From positions 3,557,537 to 3,609,285 of the forward strand of contig NZ_KB235948.1 of NCBI RefSeq assembly GCF_000332335.1: a stretch of 51,749 nucleotides of DNA, read 5' to 3'. Below, in pieces: positions 41,298 through 50,502 of the stretch; the stretch's first letter is position 1; each line of letters begins with the position of its first letter. This DNA comes from Kamptonema formosum PCC 10802 (GTDB lineage: Bacteria; Cyanobacteriota; Cyanobacteriia; Cyanobacteriales; Oscillatoriaceae). The notes below the pieces were generated by a model. The model had not been told where the DNA came from. It saw only the letters and a list, made by a program, of their open reading frames with translations, and ran no database searches. A program made the position numbers and the translations under genes.

Positions 41298-43274
41298 TTA
41301 TCCCTGGATTTGGCGATTTTGTAAATTCGCTCTGGCAGCGGCGCGGACAAGGCGGTTGGCGTCACCGGCCAAAGTTTCGAGCGCATCGGGTTGGGTATTG
41401 GGGTGCTGCGCCACAGCATAGCGATACCACCACGCTAATGACCGGCTGTGTGCTGCCAGCACGGTGCTGGGAACTTGCGGGTGCAGTAAAATAACGAGCC
41501 GGCTGTATTTAGGCGAGCTATATTCAGGAGTAGAATCTTTGGGATAATGCTGGAGTACCACGGGTAGTCCGTCAGGGTTTTTAGCCAAGTACCGCCCGAC
41601 TGCAATTTGCAGAATAGTCTCTTCTGGAGCGCCTAATAGCTGCTCCAGCACGCTGACCGGCGTGTTGGATTTTTTGGCCAAGTAGTCGCGAATCAACCAA
41701 TTACTATCTTTCGCCAACTGCACAAGCAAGCTGACCGGTGTGTTTAGATTTATGGCAACTTGGCTGCGAACGCTCACATCACGATCTTTCGCCAACTTCT
41801 TCAGGACGCTGACCGGCGTGTTGGGATTTTTGGCAACTGCTGCGCGAACCTTCCAATCCCTATCTTTTGCTAACCGCACAAGCAGGATGACCGGCGTGTT
41901 GGGATTTTTGGCAAGTTCTGAGCGAACCAGCACATTACTATCTTTCCCCAATTCCACAAGCAGGCTGACCGGCGTGTTGGGATTTTTGGCAAGTTCTGAG
42001 CGAACTGCCGCATTACTATCTTTCGCTAACTCCACAAGCAGGCTGACCGGCGTGTTGGGATTTTTGGCAAGTTCTGAGCGAACCAGCACATTACTATCTT
42101 TCCCCCATTCCACAAGCAGGCTGACCGGCGTGTTGGGATTTTTGGCAAGTTCTGAGCGAACTGCCGCATTACTATCTTTCGCTAACTCCACAAGCAGGCT
42201 GACCGGCGTGTTGGCATTTGAAGCTACGCCTGCGGTAACTCGCCAACAAATATCTTTCGCTAACTGCACAAGCAGGCTGACCGGCATGTTGGTATTGAGG
42301 GCAACATTTGTGCGAACTTCAAAATCACCATCTTTCGCCAGCTTCTCCAGGATGCTGACCGGCAAGTTGATATTTTTAGCTACCTCTGAGCGGACCATCC
42401 AATCACTATCTTTCGCCAACATTTCCAAGACGCTGACCGGCGTGTTGGGATTTTTTCCCACCGCTGAGCGAACCTTACAATCACTCTCTTTCGCCAACTG
42501 AGCCAAGATGCTGCCCGCCGTATTGGGATTTGAGGCCATCCTAGGAAAGTAGCCAGCGATCTCTGGTAAACTGCTAATTAACAACTCCGGAATTGCTCCT
42601 AATTTTTCTAACACTTCTATTCCCTGCTGATAGGGCGACACCAGAGACGCCCCATGCGATAACTTCCAAGCTCCTATTTTATCATAAAAGTAAATTTTAC
42701 AAATCTCTTTTCTTGCCGCTGGCTCCCATCGTTCGGTCATTTCTCCCGCCAAGTTGACATGAAGCTGCGCTGCCTGTTGGACTGCGCCAGAGGCGCTCTT
42801 CGCCAGTTTTTCCAAGATCGCCAAAGGAGTTTTGGGGTTGTTCGCTACTTCTAAGAGTATTTCCTTTAGCTCGTTTCTCTTTGCCGCCGCCTCCCAGACA
42901 AAAAGCGGCACCGGCTCCCGCTTGACAAGACTCGCTATAGTTGCCGATGGCATTTGCTCTGCCACATGGGGATTCTCTAACAGCAAAAGAGAAAATACCG
43001 GATTGTTCAGAAGTTCTTCTGGAAACTCAGCGCCTAACTGCAGCAGCACCTCAGCCGGTGTATTGGGGTTGGCTGCCACATTTTTGCGGGTGGGGGCATC
43101 CCCGGTGCCGGCCAGTTTTTGCAGCAGTGCCGGTGGCGCACTGGGGTTGCTAGCAACCAGTCGCCCTAGGGAGGGGCTGTTTTTGGCAAGTTTCTCCAGA
43201 CGATCGCCTGAAGTCTTTTCGTTGGCGGCTTCCTGTTGAAGGCTCAGGAATTGAGGGGGTTTGGCTTCCATCAT
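41298..43274 (-). CDS. variant leucine-rich repeat (LRV) protein 2, with recent internal duplications
   Basis: 658 aa, paralog of its neighbours with the same N- and C-terminal blocks. Around residues 340-460 the 26-residue repeats become almost identical (KNPNTPVSLLVELAKDSN then AAVRSELA or VLVRSELA alternating). In DNA this is a 156-bp unit (two repeats) present twice in tandem at about 41905-42216. It starts with two ATG codons (MMEAKPP) like protein 1. The gap to protein 1 is 78 bp, supporting co-transcription. Confidence 0.88.
   Translation of the reverse strand: MMEAKPPQFLSLQQEAANEKTSGDRLEKLAKNSPSLGRLVASNPSAPPALLQKLAGTGDAPTRKNVAANPNTPAEVLLQLGAEFPEELLNNPVFSLLLLENPHVAEQMPSATIASLVKREPVPLFVWEAAAKRNELKEILLEVANNPKTPLAILEKLAKSASGAVQQAAQLHVNLAGEMTERWEPAARKEICKIYFYDKIGAWKLSHGASLVSPYQQGIEVLEKLGAIPELLISSLPEIAGYFPRMASNPNTAGSILAQLAKESDCKVRSAVGKNPNTPVSVLEMLAKDSDWMVRSEVAKNINLPVSILEKLAKDGDFEVRTNVALNTNMPVSLLVQLAKDICWRVTAGVASNANTPVSLLVELAKDSNAAVRSELAKNPNTPVSLLVEWGKDSNVLVRSELAKNPNTPVSLLVELAKDSNAAVRSELAKNPNTPVSLLVELGKDSNVLVRSELAKNPNTPVILLVRLAKDRDWKVRAAVAKNPNTPVSVLKKLAKDRDVSVRSQVAINLNTPVSLLVQLAKDSNWLIRDYLAKKSNTPVSVLEQLLGAPEETILQIAVGRYLAKNPDGLPVVLQHYPKDSTPEYSSPKYSRLVILLHPQVPSTVLAAHSRSLAWWYRYAVAQHPNTQPDALETLAGDANRLVRAAARANLQNRQIQG
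41905..42216. repeat. 156-bp tandem duplication within LRV gene 2
   Basis: Two near-identical 156-bp units, each made of two 78-bp LRV repeats; for example tctttccccaattccacaag at 41941 recurs as tctttcccccattccacaag at 42097. The level of identity is far above that between other repeats of the gene, so expansion or gene conversion is recent. Confidence 0.9.
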
Positions 43275-43715
43275 CCGTTGGGTGGAAATCTCTTATTCCT
43301 AGTATAGGCTGCCGGCAATGACTTTTGAAACCCTTGCCTTGCGGGTTTCGTCTGTCGCCGTAGCTAGTTGCGGGGCAAACCGGCTGTGTGGGGGCGGGTT
43401 TATTAATGCCCTTCACTGTGTCTGAAAGATTTCGGGCGAACCCGCCCCTACAGGGATATAAAATCGGGAGCCCCCGGCTATGATATCATAGCTGCTGGCT
43501 GCGACGCTGTAAATTATAACCTTTGCTATTCCTACTAGATAGCGGCTCTCATTTGGATGAGTTACGCATAAGAAACCCGGGGTCTTAAAAACCGGGTTTC
43601 TCAGCACCTCACTAATATGAGATACGCTACAGACAGTATTTTCCCCTGGAGTTGCAAAGGCTTTAATGCCGCCTTTTTCAATCCAAAATCCCAAATCCAA
43701 AATCCAAAATAGGTA
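43275..43715. repeat. Spacer with family P palindrome between LRV genes 2 and 3
   Basis: 441 bp with no gene. It contains family P copy (43571-43601, agaaacccggggtcttaaaa / ccgggtttctc) and an AT heptamer run at 43676-43710. This gap separates LRV gene 3 from the other two and could host a promoter for LRV gene 2. Confidence 0.6.
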
Positions 43716-45650
43716 CTAGCTGCGCCCCTGCAAATTGGCTTTAGCAGCAGCCCGAACAATGCGGTTGCTATCCCGCGCCAAAACCTCGACTTCACTCAGT
43801 GGCGTATTCGGATGCTGGGCGACAGCATACCGCTCTAGCCATACTGAGGAGCGGACGTTTTCCGCTAGAATTTTAGCGGGAATTTCGGGGTGCAGCAGAA
43901 GCAGGAGCCGGTTAAAAGAAGGCTTGTCATCCTTGCTGTAATGCTCCAGCACCAGGGGTAAACCCTCTGGCTTTCTCGCCAAGTACGGCGCGACGGCAAC
44001 TTGGCGAACTTCGGCGTTGCCATCGCTTACTAGCTGTTCGAGAATGCTAGCAGGATTGCTGGGATTTAAAGCGATATTGTAGCGAACCCCATAAACCTTA
44101 TCTTTCACCAGCAGCTCCAGAATACTTGCAGGAGCGTTGGGATTTAAGGCAATGTTTTGGCGAATCCCATGAGCGCTATTTTTCCCCAACAGCTCCAAAA
44201 CGCTTACAGGCGTATTGGGATTTGAGGCAACTTTTTCGCAAACCTTAGAATCACGGTCTTTCCCCAAGAGTTCCAATGCACTTGCAGGAGTGTTGGGGTT
44301 GGCGGCGCAATCCCGACGGATTAAATAATGATTGCTGTCAGCCAGCTTTTGCAAGATTATTCCAGGAGTATTGTGGTTTAGGGCGAGTTCCCAACCCAGG
44401 AAAAAATCATCCTCTTTCGCCAACTGCTCCAAGATTATATCAGGAGTATTCGGATCGCGGGCGATTTCCAGCCTGTCCCACAAATCATTATTAGAGAGAA
44501 ATTCTTCCAACCGGCTTGCCGCCTGACTGCTTAAACTTTTCTCAGCCAACTCTTCCAAGGATTTCCCATCCAACTCCCGCACAATCTTTTGAGCGGCTTC
44601 TAACCATCCATCCTTGTTGTCTCCCGCCCAATCCAGGCGCAGCCGCGCTACTGATGCCACTTTACCATACCGGCTTTTCACCAACTTCTGCAATGCCGGC
44701 ACAGGAGTTTGGGCGTGCGCCGCCACAGCTAATTGCACCTCAGAGCGCACCTCTCGAAGCGCTAAATGCTCCAGAACCCTTGCCGGCGTGTTGGAATTGC
44801 GGGCAACTTCCCAGCGAACCCACCAATTTTTATCCTGACACAAGTGAGCGAGACTTCTCGCCGGTGTTCTGGGATTTGCCGCAACCGCCTGACGGATTTC
44901 CCAATCCGTATTTTTCACCAATTCCTCCAGCGTTCTTCCAGGCGTGTGGGGATTGCTGGCAATCAGGAGAAAGAGCTGGCTATTCTCAGGTAAAGTTTGA
45001 ATGGCAAAATAAGGAATGGCACCTATATGGGATAATCTTTCTAAGAAAAAGCAATATTTCTCCTGACTGATAGCAGTGTTTTGAATTGCCCGAAATTCTG
45101 CCTCACCCAAGCCTTCTGCAATCTCTCCTGCTAAATTCACATGCAGCATTGCAGCTTCTGCTACCTCAGAATACCGGCTTTTCGCCAGTTTCTGTAATGT
45201 CGCCGAAGGAGATTGGGCGTTTGTCGCCACCGCCATCTGCACTTTGGCATCCGAGCTGTGCGCTGCATACTCCAGAAAAGACACCGGCACCCCCTCCTGC
45301 TCGACGATATTTCGCAGAGCAGCCAGGGGCATTCGGTTGACAATATTCGGGTTTTCCAGAAACAGTAAAGAAAAGACAGGATTATTCAGAACTTCTTGTG
45401 GAAACTCCTCCCCTAAATTCATCAACACTTCAGTCGGCGTGTTGGGGTTAGCTGCCACATTCTGGCGAGTGTGGGGATTTGTGCTCTCGGCAAGTTCTCG
45501 CAGCAGCTCTGGAGTTGCGCCCGGATTGCTAGCAACCAGTCGCGCCAGATCCGGGCTAACTCCTGCAAGTTCTTTGAGGCGATCAGCTGAAGTCTTCTCG
45601 CTCACCGCCTCCTGTTGAAGGCTTGGGGATTCAGGGGGCTTACCTTCCAT
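43716..45650 (-). CDS. variant leucine-rich repeat (LRV) protein 3
   Basis: 644 aa, the most diverged of the three paralogs. The N-terminal block (SLQQEAVSEKTSADRLKELAG) and C-terminal block (RYAVAQHPNTPLSEVEVLARDSNRIVRAAAKANLQGR) are conserved. The solenoid is broken by two less regular parts (about 180-240 and 330-390). First of five minus-strand genes ending with MoxR and VWA. No export signal. Confidence 0.87.
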   Translation of the reverse strand: MEGKPPESPSLQQEAVSEKTSADRLKELAGVSPDLARLVASNPGATPELLRELAESTNPHTRQNVAANPNTPTEVLMNLGEEFPQEVLNNPVFSLLFLENPNIVNRMPLAALRNIVEQEGVPVSFLEYAAHSSDAKVQMAVATNAQSPSATLQKLAKSRYSEVAEAAMLHVNLAGEIAEGLGEAEFRAIQNTAISQEKYCFFLERLSHIGAIPYFAIQTLPENSQLFLLIASNPHTPGRTLEELVKNTDWEIRQAVAANPRTPARSLAHLCQDKNWWVRWEVARNSNTPARVLEHLALREVRSEVQLAVAAHAQTPVPALQKLVKSRYGKVASVARLRLDWAGDNKDGWLEAAQKIVRELDGKSLEELAEKSLSSQAASRLEEFLSNNDLWDRLEIARDPNTPDIILEQLAKEDDFFLGWELALNHNTPGIILQKLADSNHYLIRRDCAANPNTPASALELLGKDRDSKVCEKVASNPNTPVSVLELLGKNSAHGIRQNIALNPNAPASILELLVKDKVYGVRYNIALNPSNPASILEQLVSDGNAEVRQVAVAPYLARKPEGLPLVLEHYSKDDKPSFNRLLLLLHPEIPAKILAENVRSSVWLERYAVAQHPNTPLSEVEVLARDSNRIVRAAAKANLQGRS

Positions 45651-45674
45651 AATTCTTTCCTATAAATTACCACC

Positions 45675-45708
45675 AGAAACCGGGTTTCTTTCAGAAACCC
45701 GGTTTCTG
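45675..45708. repeat. Family P palindrome upstream of LRV gene 3
   Basis: agaaaccgggtttctt / agaaacccggtttctg, between LRV gene 3 (start 45650) and the SRPBCC gene (stop 45714). Being only 6 bp after the SRPBCC stop on the minus strand, it may end the zds-SRPBCC transcript. Confidence 0.7.
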
Positions 45709-45713
45709 CTCTC

Positions 45714-46181
45714 TCACTTGTTGTTTGCCAGCACCTTCTCAGGGGATTCCAGTGTGAGGGCGTACTCGCGAAACCGCTCCAAATCCGCCTGAATTGTTGA
45801 CTCAACCGCTCGCCCCAAAAACAGGTTATCCATCAGCTTGCCAAGAATCCCGGGAATCGCGTATGAAACCGTCAGCTTCACAATACTGCTCCCGTGCCGG
45901 TCATAAAACCGCACCGCCCCCCGATTTGGCAGCCCATCAACAGATTCCCACTGAATAATCTGGTGCGGCACTAATTTCACAATCCGCGACAGCCAGCTGA
46001 ATTCCAAATTGCCGGTGGCGAGTTTCCAGCGCGACAGTTCTGGCTTTTCCTCTAGTACATGGACGGATTCAATCCACTTCATCCAGCGGGGCATTTGCTC
46101 CAAATCAGACCAGAGGATCCACACCAACTCAATGGGAACCGCCACCTCTACCTGCACACTATGTTCTAGCCAATCTGACAT
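45714..46181 (-). CDS. SRPBCC-family (polyketide cyclase/START-like) protein
   Basis: 155 aa with the SRPBCC fold: EHSVQVEVAVPIELVWILWSDLEQMPRWMKWIESVHVLEE, then SWLSRIVKLVPHQIIQWESV, then a closing long helix. The fold forms a hydrophobic pocket for lipids or isoprenoids. It lies downstream of zds on the same strand (310 bp, repeats between), an arrangement I recall from other cyanobacteria, so a role linked to carotenoids is plausible but unproven. Confidence 0.85.
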   Translation of the reverse strand: MSDWLEHSVQVEVAVPIELVWILWSDLEQMPRWMKWIESVHVLEEKPELSRWKLATGNLEFSWLSRIVKLVPHQIIQWESVDGLPNRGAVRFYDRHGSSIVKLTVSYAIPGILGKLMDNLFLGRAVESTIQADLERFREYALTLESPEKVLANNK

Positions 46182-46491
46182 TTTTTTTTAGATTTTGGAT
46201 TTTGGATTTTGGATTTTGGATTTTTTTCGTTTTTCGTTCGTTTCTCGTTTCTCGTTCCCAGGCTCCGCCTGGGAACGCTCTTTGGGAGGCTCCGCCTCCC
46301 GATTATTTGGGAAACTCCGCCTCCCGATTATTGAACCGGCGGCGAGATGGAGATAGAAACCGGGTTTCTCAAAGAAACCCGGTTTCTCGCACCGGCACAG
46401 AACGATCGCGCGTGAGCAAAAATAGGCGCTTTAGGTGGGTGACACTTCCCCCTCCCCGCTTGCGGGGAGGGGTTTAGGGGGTGGGGTTCCC
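46182..46491. repeat. Repeat cluster between zds and the SRPBCC gene
   Basis: 310 bp, no gene. In order: AT heptamer array (46190-46223, ttttgga units), family G copy (46253-46325, gttcccaggctccgcctggg with aggctccgcctccc twice), family P palindrome (46355-46388), and a GC palindrome (46450-46485, ccccgcttgcggggagggg). All four repeat types of this window occur here in a row. Confidence 0.75.
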
Positions 46492-47961
46492 TCAACCGGC
46501 AGCCACCGGCACTCGCCGGACAAATTGCTGGGCGCTCTCCAAAATCGCCTTTGCCGCCTGACGCCCCGAAATCGTCGCGCCTTCCATACTGTCAATATAA
46601 TCCTGCATCGTGTAACTGCCGGCGAGGAAGAAATTCCCCACCGGCGTCTTTTGTGACGGGCGGTAAACATCCATCCCCGGCGCTTCCCGATACAGGGATT
46701 GAGCCAGTTTCACCACACTGTACCAGGTCATATTCAGCTCCCGCGATGACGGGAACAGCTCATGCACCTGCTTGAGAACGTGCCCGGCGATCTCCTCATT
46801 GCTCTGCTTAATAAACGGATCTCCCGGCGTCAGCACCAGTTGCAGCAGAGAGCCCTGCCCCTGCCGGTAATAATCCCCAGGACTTGTTAGAGCCAAATCC
46901 GCAAAACAAGAAAAGTCCGCATCCGGCGTATAGAGCAAATTATCCATCCCCGCCGCCCCCTGCAATTGCTTGCGCTTCTCGGCGTCGTGCAATTCCGTCA
47001 CCCAGCCATCAAACCGCAGCTGCACCGTCGCCACCGGCACTGTATCCAGCTTATAAATATTGTCAAATTCTGGCCACTTGCGCCACTCTTGTGGCAGCAC
47101 CCGCTGAATCCCCGGCACATCGCAGGCGAAAACATAAGCATCCGCCACAATCGTTTCTTCCGTCTCGCCCTTCGCCACCACCATGCCGGTGACGCGAGTC
47201 TCCCCACCGGCATCCTCGAAGGCAATCTCCCGCACCCGCCGGCGCGTATAGATTTTGCCGCCCCGCTCCTCTATATATTTAACAATGGGTTTGTGCAAAT
47301 ACTCATCCGGAGAGCCTTCCAGCATTCGCAGCACCGACGCCTCAGTTTTCGCTGCAAAAAACTGGAAAATTGTCAACATGCAGCGGGCGGAAATATTTTC
47401 GCAATCGATGAAGCCCAAGGCGTAGGCGATTGGGTTCCACATCCGCTTGATGCTGCCCTCAGAACCGCCGTGACTGCGGAACCAGTCCGCAAAGCTGATT
47501 TTATCCAGATCGCGGATAGTTTTCATCGCGCCGTTGAAGTCCACCAAGCCGCGCACCAGGGGGCTGGTGCCCAGGGCGAGAGCATTCTGGAGTTTGTCCT
47601 GCAGCGACAGCTGAGAGGTGGTGAAAAATGCCTTCAGCCCGTTGAAAGGTGCCCCCGTGATGAACCGGAAATCCAGAGCGCCGGTGGTGCCGCCCCTGTT
47701 GACAAACATGTGAGTGTGCTCTTTCAGGCGCAGATTATCAATTGCGCCCACTTTCCCCATCAACTCGAACAGGTTATAGTAGCAGCCAAAGAAGACGTGC
47801 AAGCCCATTTCGATGTGGTTGCCGTCCGCGTCGGTCCAGCTGCCGACTTTACCCCCCACAAAGGGGCGAGACTCAAAGATTTCCACTTCGTGGCCGGCAT
47901 CGACCAAATCGACAGCCGTGGCCATACCTGCCAGTCCTGCGCCGGCGATTGCTACTCGCAT
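46492..47961 (-). CDS. zds: zeta-carotene desaturase (plant type)
   Basis: Desaturates 9,9-di-cis-zeta-carotene via neurosporene to lycopene on the membrane, passing electrons to quinone. The 489-aa flavoprotein opens with the FAD dinucleotide motif [20 protein letters not shown] and [16 protein letters not shown], and closes with [20 protein letters not shown], the carotenoid desaturase signature. Of the CrtQ/Zds type, not the bacterial CrtI type. I take the ATG at 47961, preceded by aggaaagg, over the upstream frame to 47988. The gene symbol crtQ is also used. Confidence 0.96.
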   Translation of the reverse strand: MRVAIAGAGLAGMATAVDLVDAGHEVEIFESRPFVGGKVGSWTDADGNHIEMGLHVFFGCYYNLFELMGKVGAIDNLRLKEHTHMFVNRGGTTGALDFRFITGAPFNGLKAFFTTSQLSLQDKLQNALALGTSPLVRGLVDFNGAMKTIRDLDKISFADWFRSHGGSEGSIKRMWNPIAYALGFIDCENISARCMLTIFQFFAAKTEASVLRMLEGSPDEYLHKPIVKYIEERGGKIYTRRRVREIAFEDAGGETRVTGMVVAKGETEETIVADAYVFACDVPGIQRVLPQEWRKWPEFDNIYKLDTVPVATVQLRFDGWVTELHDAEKRKQLQGAAGMDNLLYTPDADFSCFADLALTSPGDYYRQGQGSLLQLVLTPGDPFIKQSNEEIAGHVLKQVHELFPSSRELNMTWYSVVKLAQSLYREAPGMDVYRPSQKTPVGNFFLAGSYTMQDYIDSMEGATISGRQAAKAILESAQQFVRRVPVAAG

Positions 47962-48892
47962 TCTGCCTTTCCTGTTAAATTGCTTCACATATTTTAATAC
48001 GACACGGCGCTCCCCCGGCGTCCTGCCCGCTCACTCCGGCGTGCCGGTGAAATTTCTCCACGCAACAGCCCCCTATCATGCACTTAATTTGCGCTTTTTT
48101 ATCTAACCCATCGCTCACAGGCTCTGCCTGGGATATGGGCTCTGGAGGCTCTGCCTCCTTTATTTAAAAAGCAGATTTAAAGCCTAACAGCTTAAGGGGA
48201 GTGGGGCCAGCGTTCCCGCCGGCAGTGCCGGCGATCCAGCCCGAGCTTGTAGAGCGCGCCCTTGTCTCTACCGAACGGTGGTAAGCTTTTAGGCTTTTAA
48301 TCTTGCTATCTGGCCAAAGTCGGCACAGCCGACCGGACGGCGTCTCCCATAAGGAGCTTGGGAACGAGGGATATAGCAGTAGTCATATTGGTTAAGACAT
48401 TAATGACATGGCTTATGGGGCTCATGCGCATCGGGCTCATGCGCATGGGGTAAGTAGGGGCGGGTTCACCCAAGATGTCTCTGGGTTTTATAGCAGCAGC
48501 GGCAACAACGCTGGCATGTATGGAAGTGCGGTCAGCCAAGAAGGCAGAGGCAGCACAGCAGAGTGAGTCGCCAGTCTAGATAAAGCGCAATTTGTCTCGT
48601 TTCCAGAGTCCAGCTTTTTTTCTCGTTTCGCAGCGAACCGCCTGAGAGCATCTCTAAGCTCAGTCAGGAGCGAGAAACCGGGGGGATGCACCCTGCTGAG
48701 AAGAACTGCCTGAGAGCGTGTTTCAGATCGCTCAAAAGCCAAAAAGCCGGTTTCTTCTCAAGACCTACTCATAAGTTCTGCTTTTTCACCCTAAAAACCC
48801 CCGTTTCTAGGGATTATTTTTTAGGTAAAACCCTCTATAAGCCTAATATCTCGCCACAAGGCATCTGGTCGGTAAGCCAACATAAATAGACA
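47962..48892. other. Long intergenic region with several repeats
   Basis: 931 bp without a supported gene. Family G copy at 48110-48200 (cacaggctctgcctgggata, ggaggctctgcctcc, aaaagcagatttaaagccta), a trace of the same tail at 48283-48300, a half MITE-like element starting TATAGCAGTAGTCATATTGG at 48372, and a short tandem (gggctcatgcgcatc) at 48418-48450. Small open frames (for example 48488-48742 minus) show no family features. Confidence 0.55.
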
Positions 48893-49978
48893 TCAACCTC
48901 TCAGATAATTCCCCAAATTTTCAATCGACAGGTCCTCTCTTCCCTCCCCTTTAGCAAACACTTCTGGAGAAAACATCTCCAACAGCGCCTGAATATAGGG
49001 CGCAAACAGGGCGTGCGATTCAGCCGGCAAGCACCTTTGGATTTCCTCTTCTAACAGGGAGAGCATTTGCCGCACCAGATCCCACTTGATCCCCAAAATA
49101 GGGTACAGGAAAACGCACAGCGGGAACAGCTCCTGCTGCACCGCAGCGATGCTCCCCTCCAGGAGGCACACCCACAGGTAAACTTGGAACATCTCCGCAT
49201 CTCGGGCGCTAGAGAGGTAGACTCTTGGCTGGCTGAGCTCGCCACTGAGACTGCGATAGTGGGGGCGCTGCTGGGTCACCCGCCAGCATACTTTTTGGGC
49301 AATCTCGCTGCTGACTCGCAGGAACTGCTGCACCGCAACCAGTTCCGGCGACTGGGCATCTCGGGCAACTGCTGCCTCGTAGCTGCGCTGCAGCGGCATA
49401 TTCAAGTTATCCTCAATGACTTTGAAATAATAGCCCAGCTGCGCCCGCTCGGAATCAGGCAGCTGTTCCAGCAGTGACACGCCGGTGTGGTGGAACTGCA
49501 AGTTAACAAAACCGAGCACTCGCGGGTCAGTGGCCGTGTGGGTTTGCCGAAGTCGCCCGAGATCCCGCGAAATCGAGAGGGAAAATCGTTGCGGCGCTTC
49601 CCGATCGGCATAAAATTCCAGCGCTCGCTCGTAGATATTATGAGCGTCCGCCGCGATTTGCCAGGGATTGATCAGCTCGAGGTCGATCCCGTGTCGCTTC
49701 ACTTCCCGGGCCAGCAGCATCTCGGTTTTTGACCAGCCACCGGCACACGCCAACCGCAGCGACTGCCGCAGCTGTTCAGCCATTTCCGCCCGACTTGGTT
49801 TGCGCCCACCCCCAGTAACCAGGCCAGCTGCCGGTTCTCCCGCCCCCACAGAACCGCCTTGCAGGTTCTGCACATACCTTTTGGCCCATTGCTGCGCGAG
49901 TGATGTTACCGGCCTGGGGCTGCTTTTGGGTGGCCTGAGAATATAACGATCGAAGCGAGGATTTATATGGTTTTCCAT
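48893..49978 (-). CDS. Unrecognised protein, probably conserved in cyanobacteria
   Basis: 361 aa from the ATG at 49978, which has an aaggga ribosome site 6 nt upstream; the longer frame to 50086 begins in a basic, low-quality leader. No known catalytic motif. The N-terminus is basic and Pro-rich (NPRFDRYILRPPKSSPRPVT), followed by an all-helical body (SRAEMAEQLRQSLRLACAGGWSKTEMLLAREVKRHG; HNIYERALEFYADR; LGYYFKVIEDNLNMPLQRSYEA). No signal peptide; one hydrophobic stretch (LFPLCVFLYPILGI) is too short and mixed to call a membrane helix. It stands alone. Confidence 0.7.
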   Translation of the reverse strand: MENHINPRFDRYILRPPKSSPRPVTSLAQQWAKRYVQNLQGGSVGAGEPAAGLVTGGGRKPSRAEMAEQLRQSLRLACAGGWSKTEMLLAREVKRHGIDLELINPWQIAADAHNIYERALEFYADREAPQRFSLSISRDLGRLRQTHTATDPRVLGFVNLQFHHTGVSLLEQLPDSERAQLGYYFKVIEDNLNMPLQRSYEAAVARDAQSPELVAVQQFLRVSSEIAQKVCWRVTQQRPHYRSLSGELSQPRVYLSSARDAEMFQVYLWVCLLEGSIAAVQQELFPLCVFLYPILGIKWDLVRQMLSLLEEEIQRCLPAESHALFAPYIQALLEMFSPEVFAKGEGREDLSIENLGNYLRG

Positions 49979-50502
49979 CTTATCCCTTCCAGCTGACTCT
50001 ACCCTCTCCACCGATTTGGCTGCCGAAAGGCTGCCCCTGCGACTCAACAGCCGAGCCGGTTTTTTCCGCTCCCTCGCGGGAACCATTTCCGGGCTCTCTT
50101 GAGTTGCTGCAATCCGCCACCGGCATAAATGCCTCTCGCCGACTGAGCCAGACGCTAGCAGGGGCGCACTTTGGCGGAATTGTTAAATCTCCATTAAATA
50201 TTTTACCCCCGGGACAATACCGAACTATCCCCCAGAAGCAGGATACAGTAATAAGTATTTTTTATATCGGGGCTTTCACTGATCGGCAGGGGCGACCGGC
50301 AAAGGACAAGATTGCACAAGGATCTCAGCGAAAAACAATTCTTATCCTCTCGGCTCGCATTTTTCTAATGGCAGGAGCCGGCTCATCAACACCCTGGGCC
50401 GCAGGTATAGCAGCAGTCATATTGCTTAGGACATCAGTGGCCTGGGATAAAAGGCGTAGGGCTGCGTAGCGCGTGCCGCGCCGCAACGCTTACGGCCTGT
50501 CC
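49979..50502. other. Intergenic region with half MITE-like element
   Basis: No supported gene. A 121-codon frame at 50104-50469 (plus) runs through repeats. At 50406-50450, TATAGCAGCAGTCATATTGC and the following aggacatcagtgg / aaaaggcgtaggg match the reverse of the right half of MITE copy B. A GC palindrome (gcgtagcgcgtgccgcgccg) follows at 50466-50485. Confidence 0.6.

Noticed and set aside
46966-47997. 343-codon plus-strand open frame
   Set aside because: Antisense shadow of zds.
50104-50469. 121-codon plus-strand open frame
   Set aside because: Runs through a half MITE-like repeat and shows no protein features.
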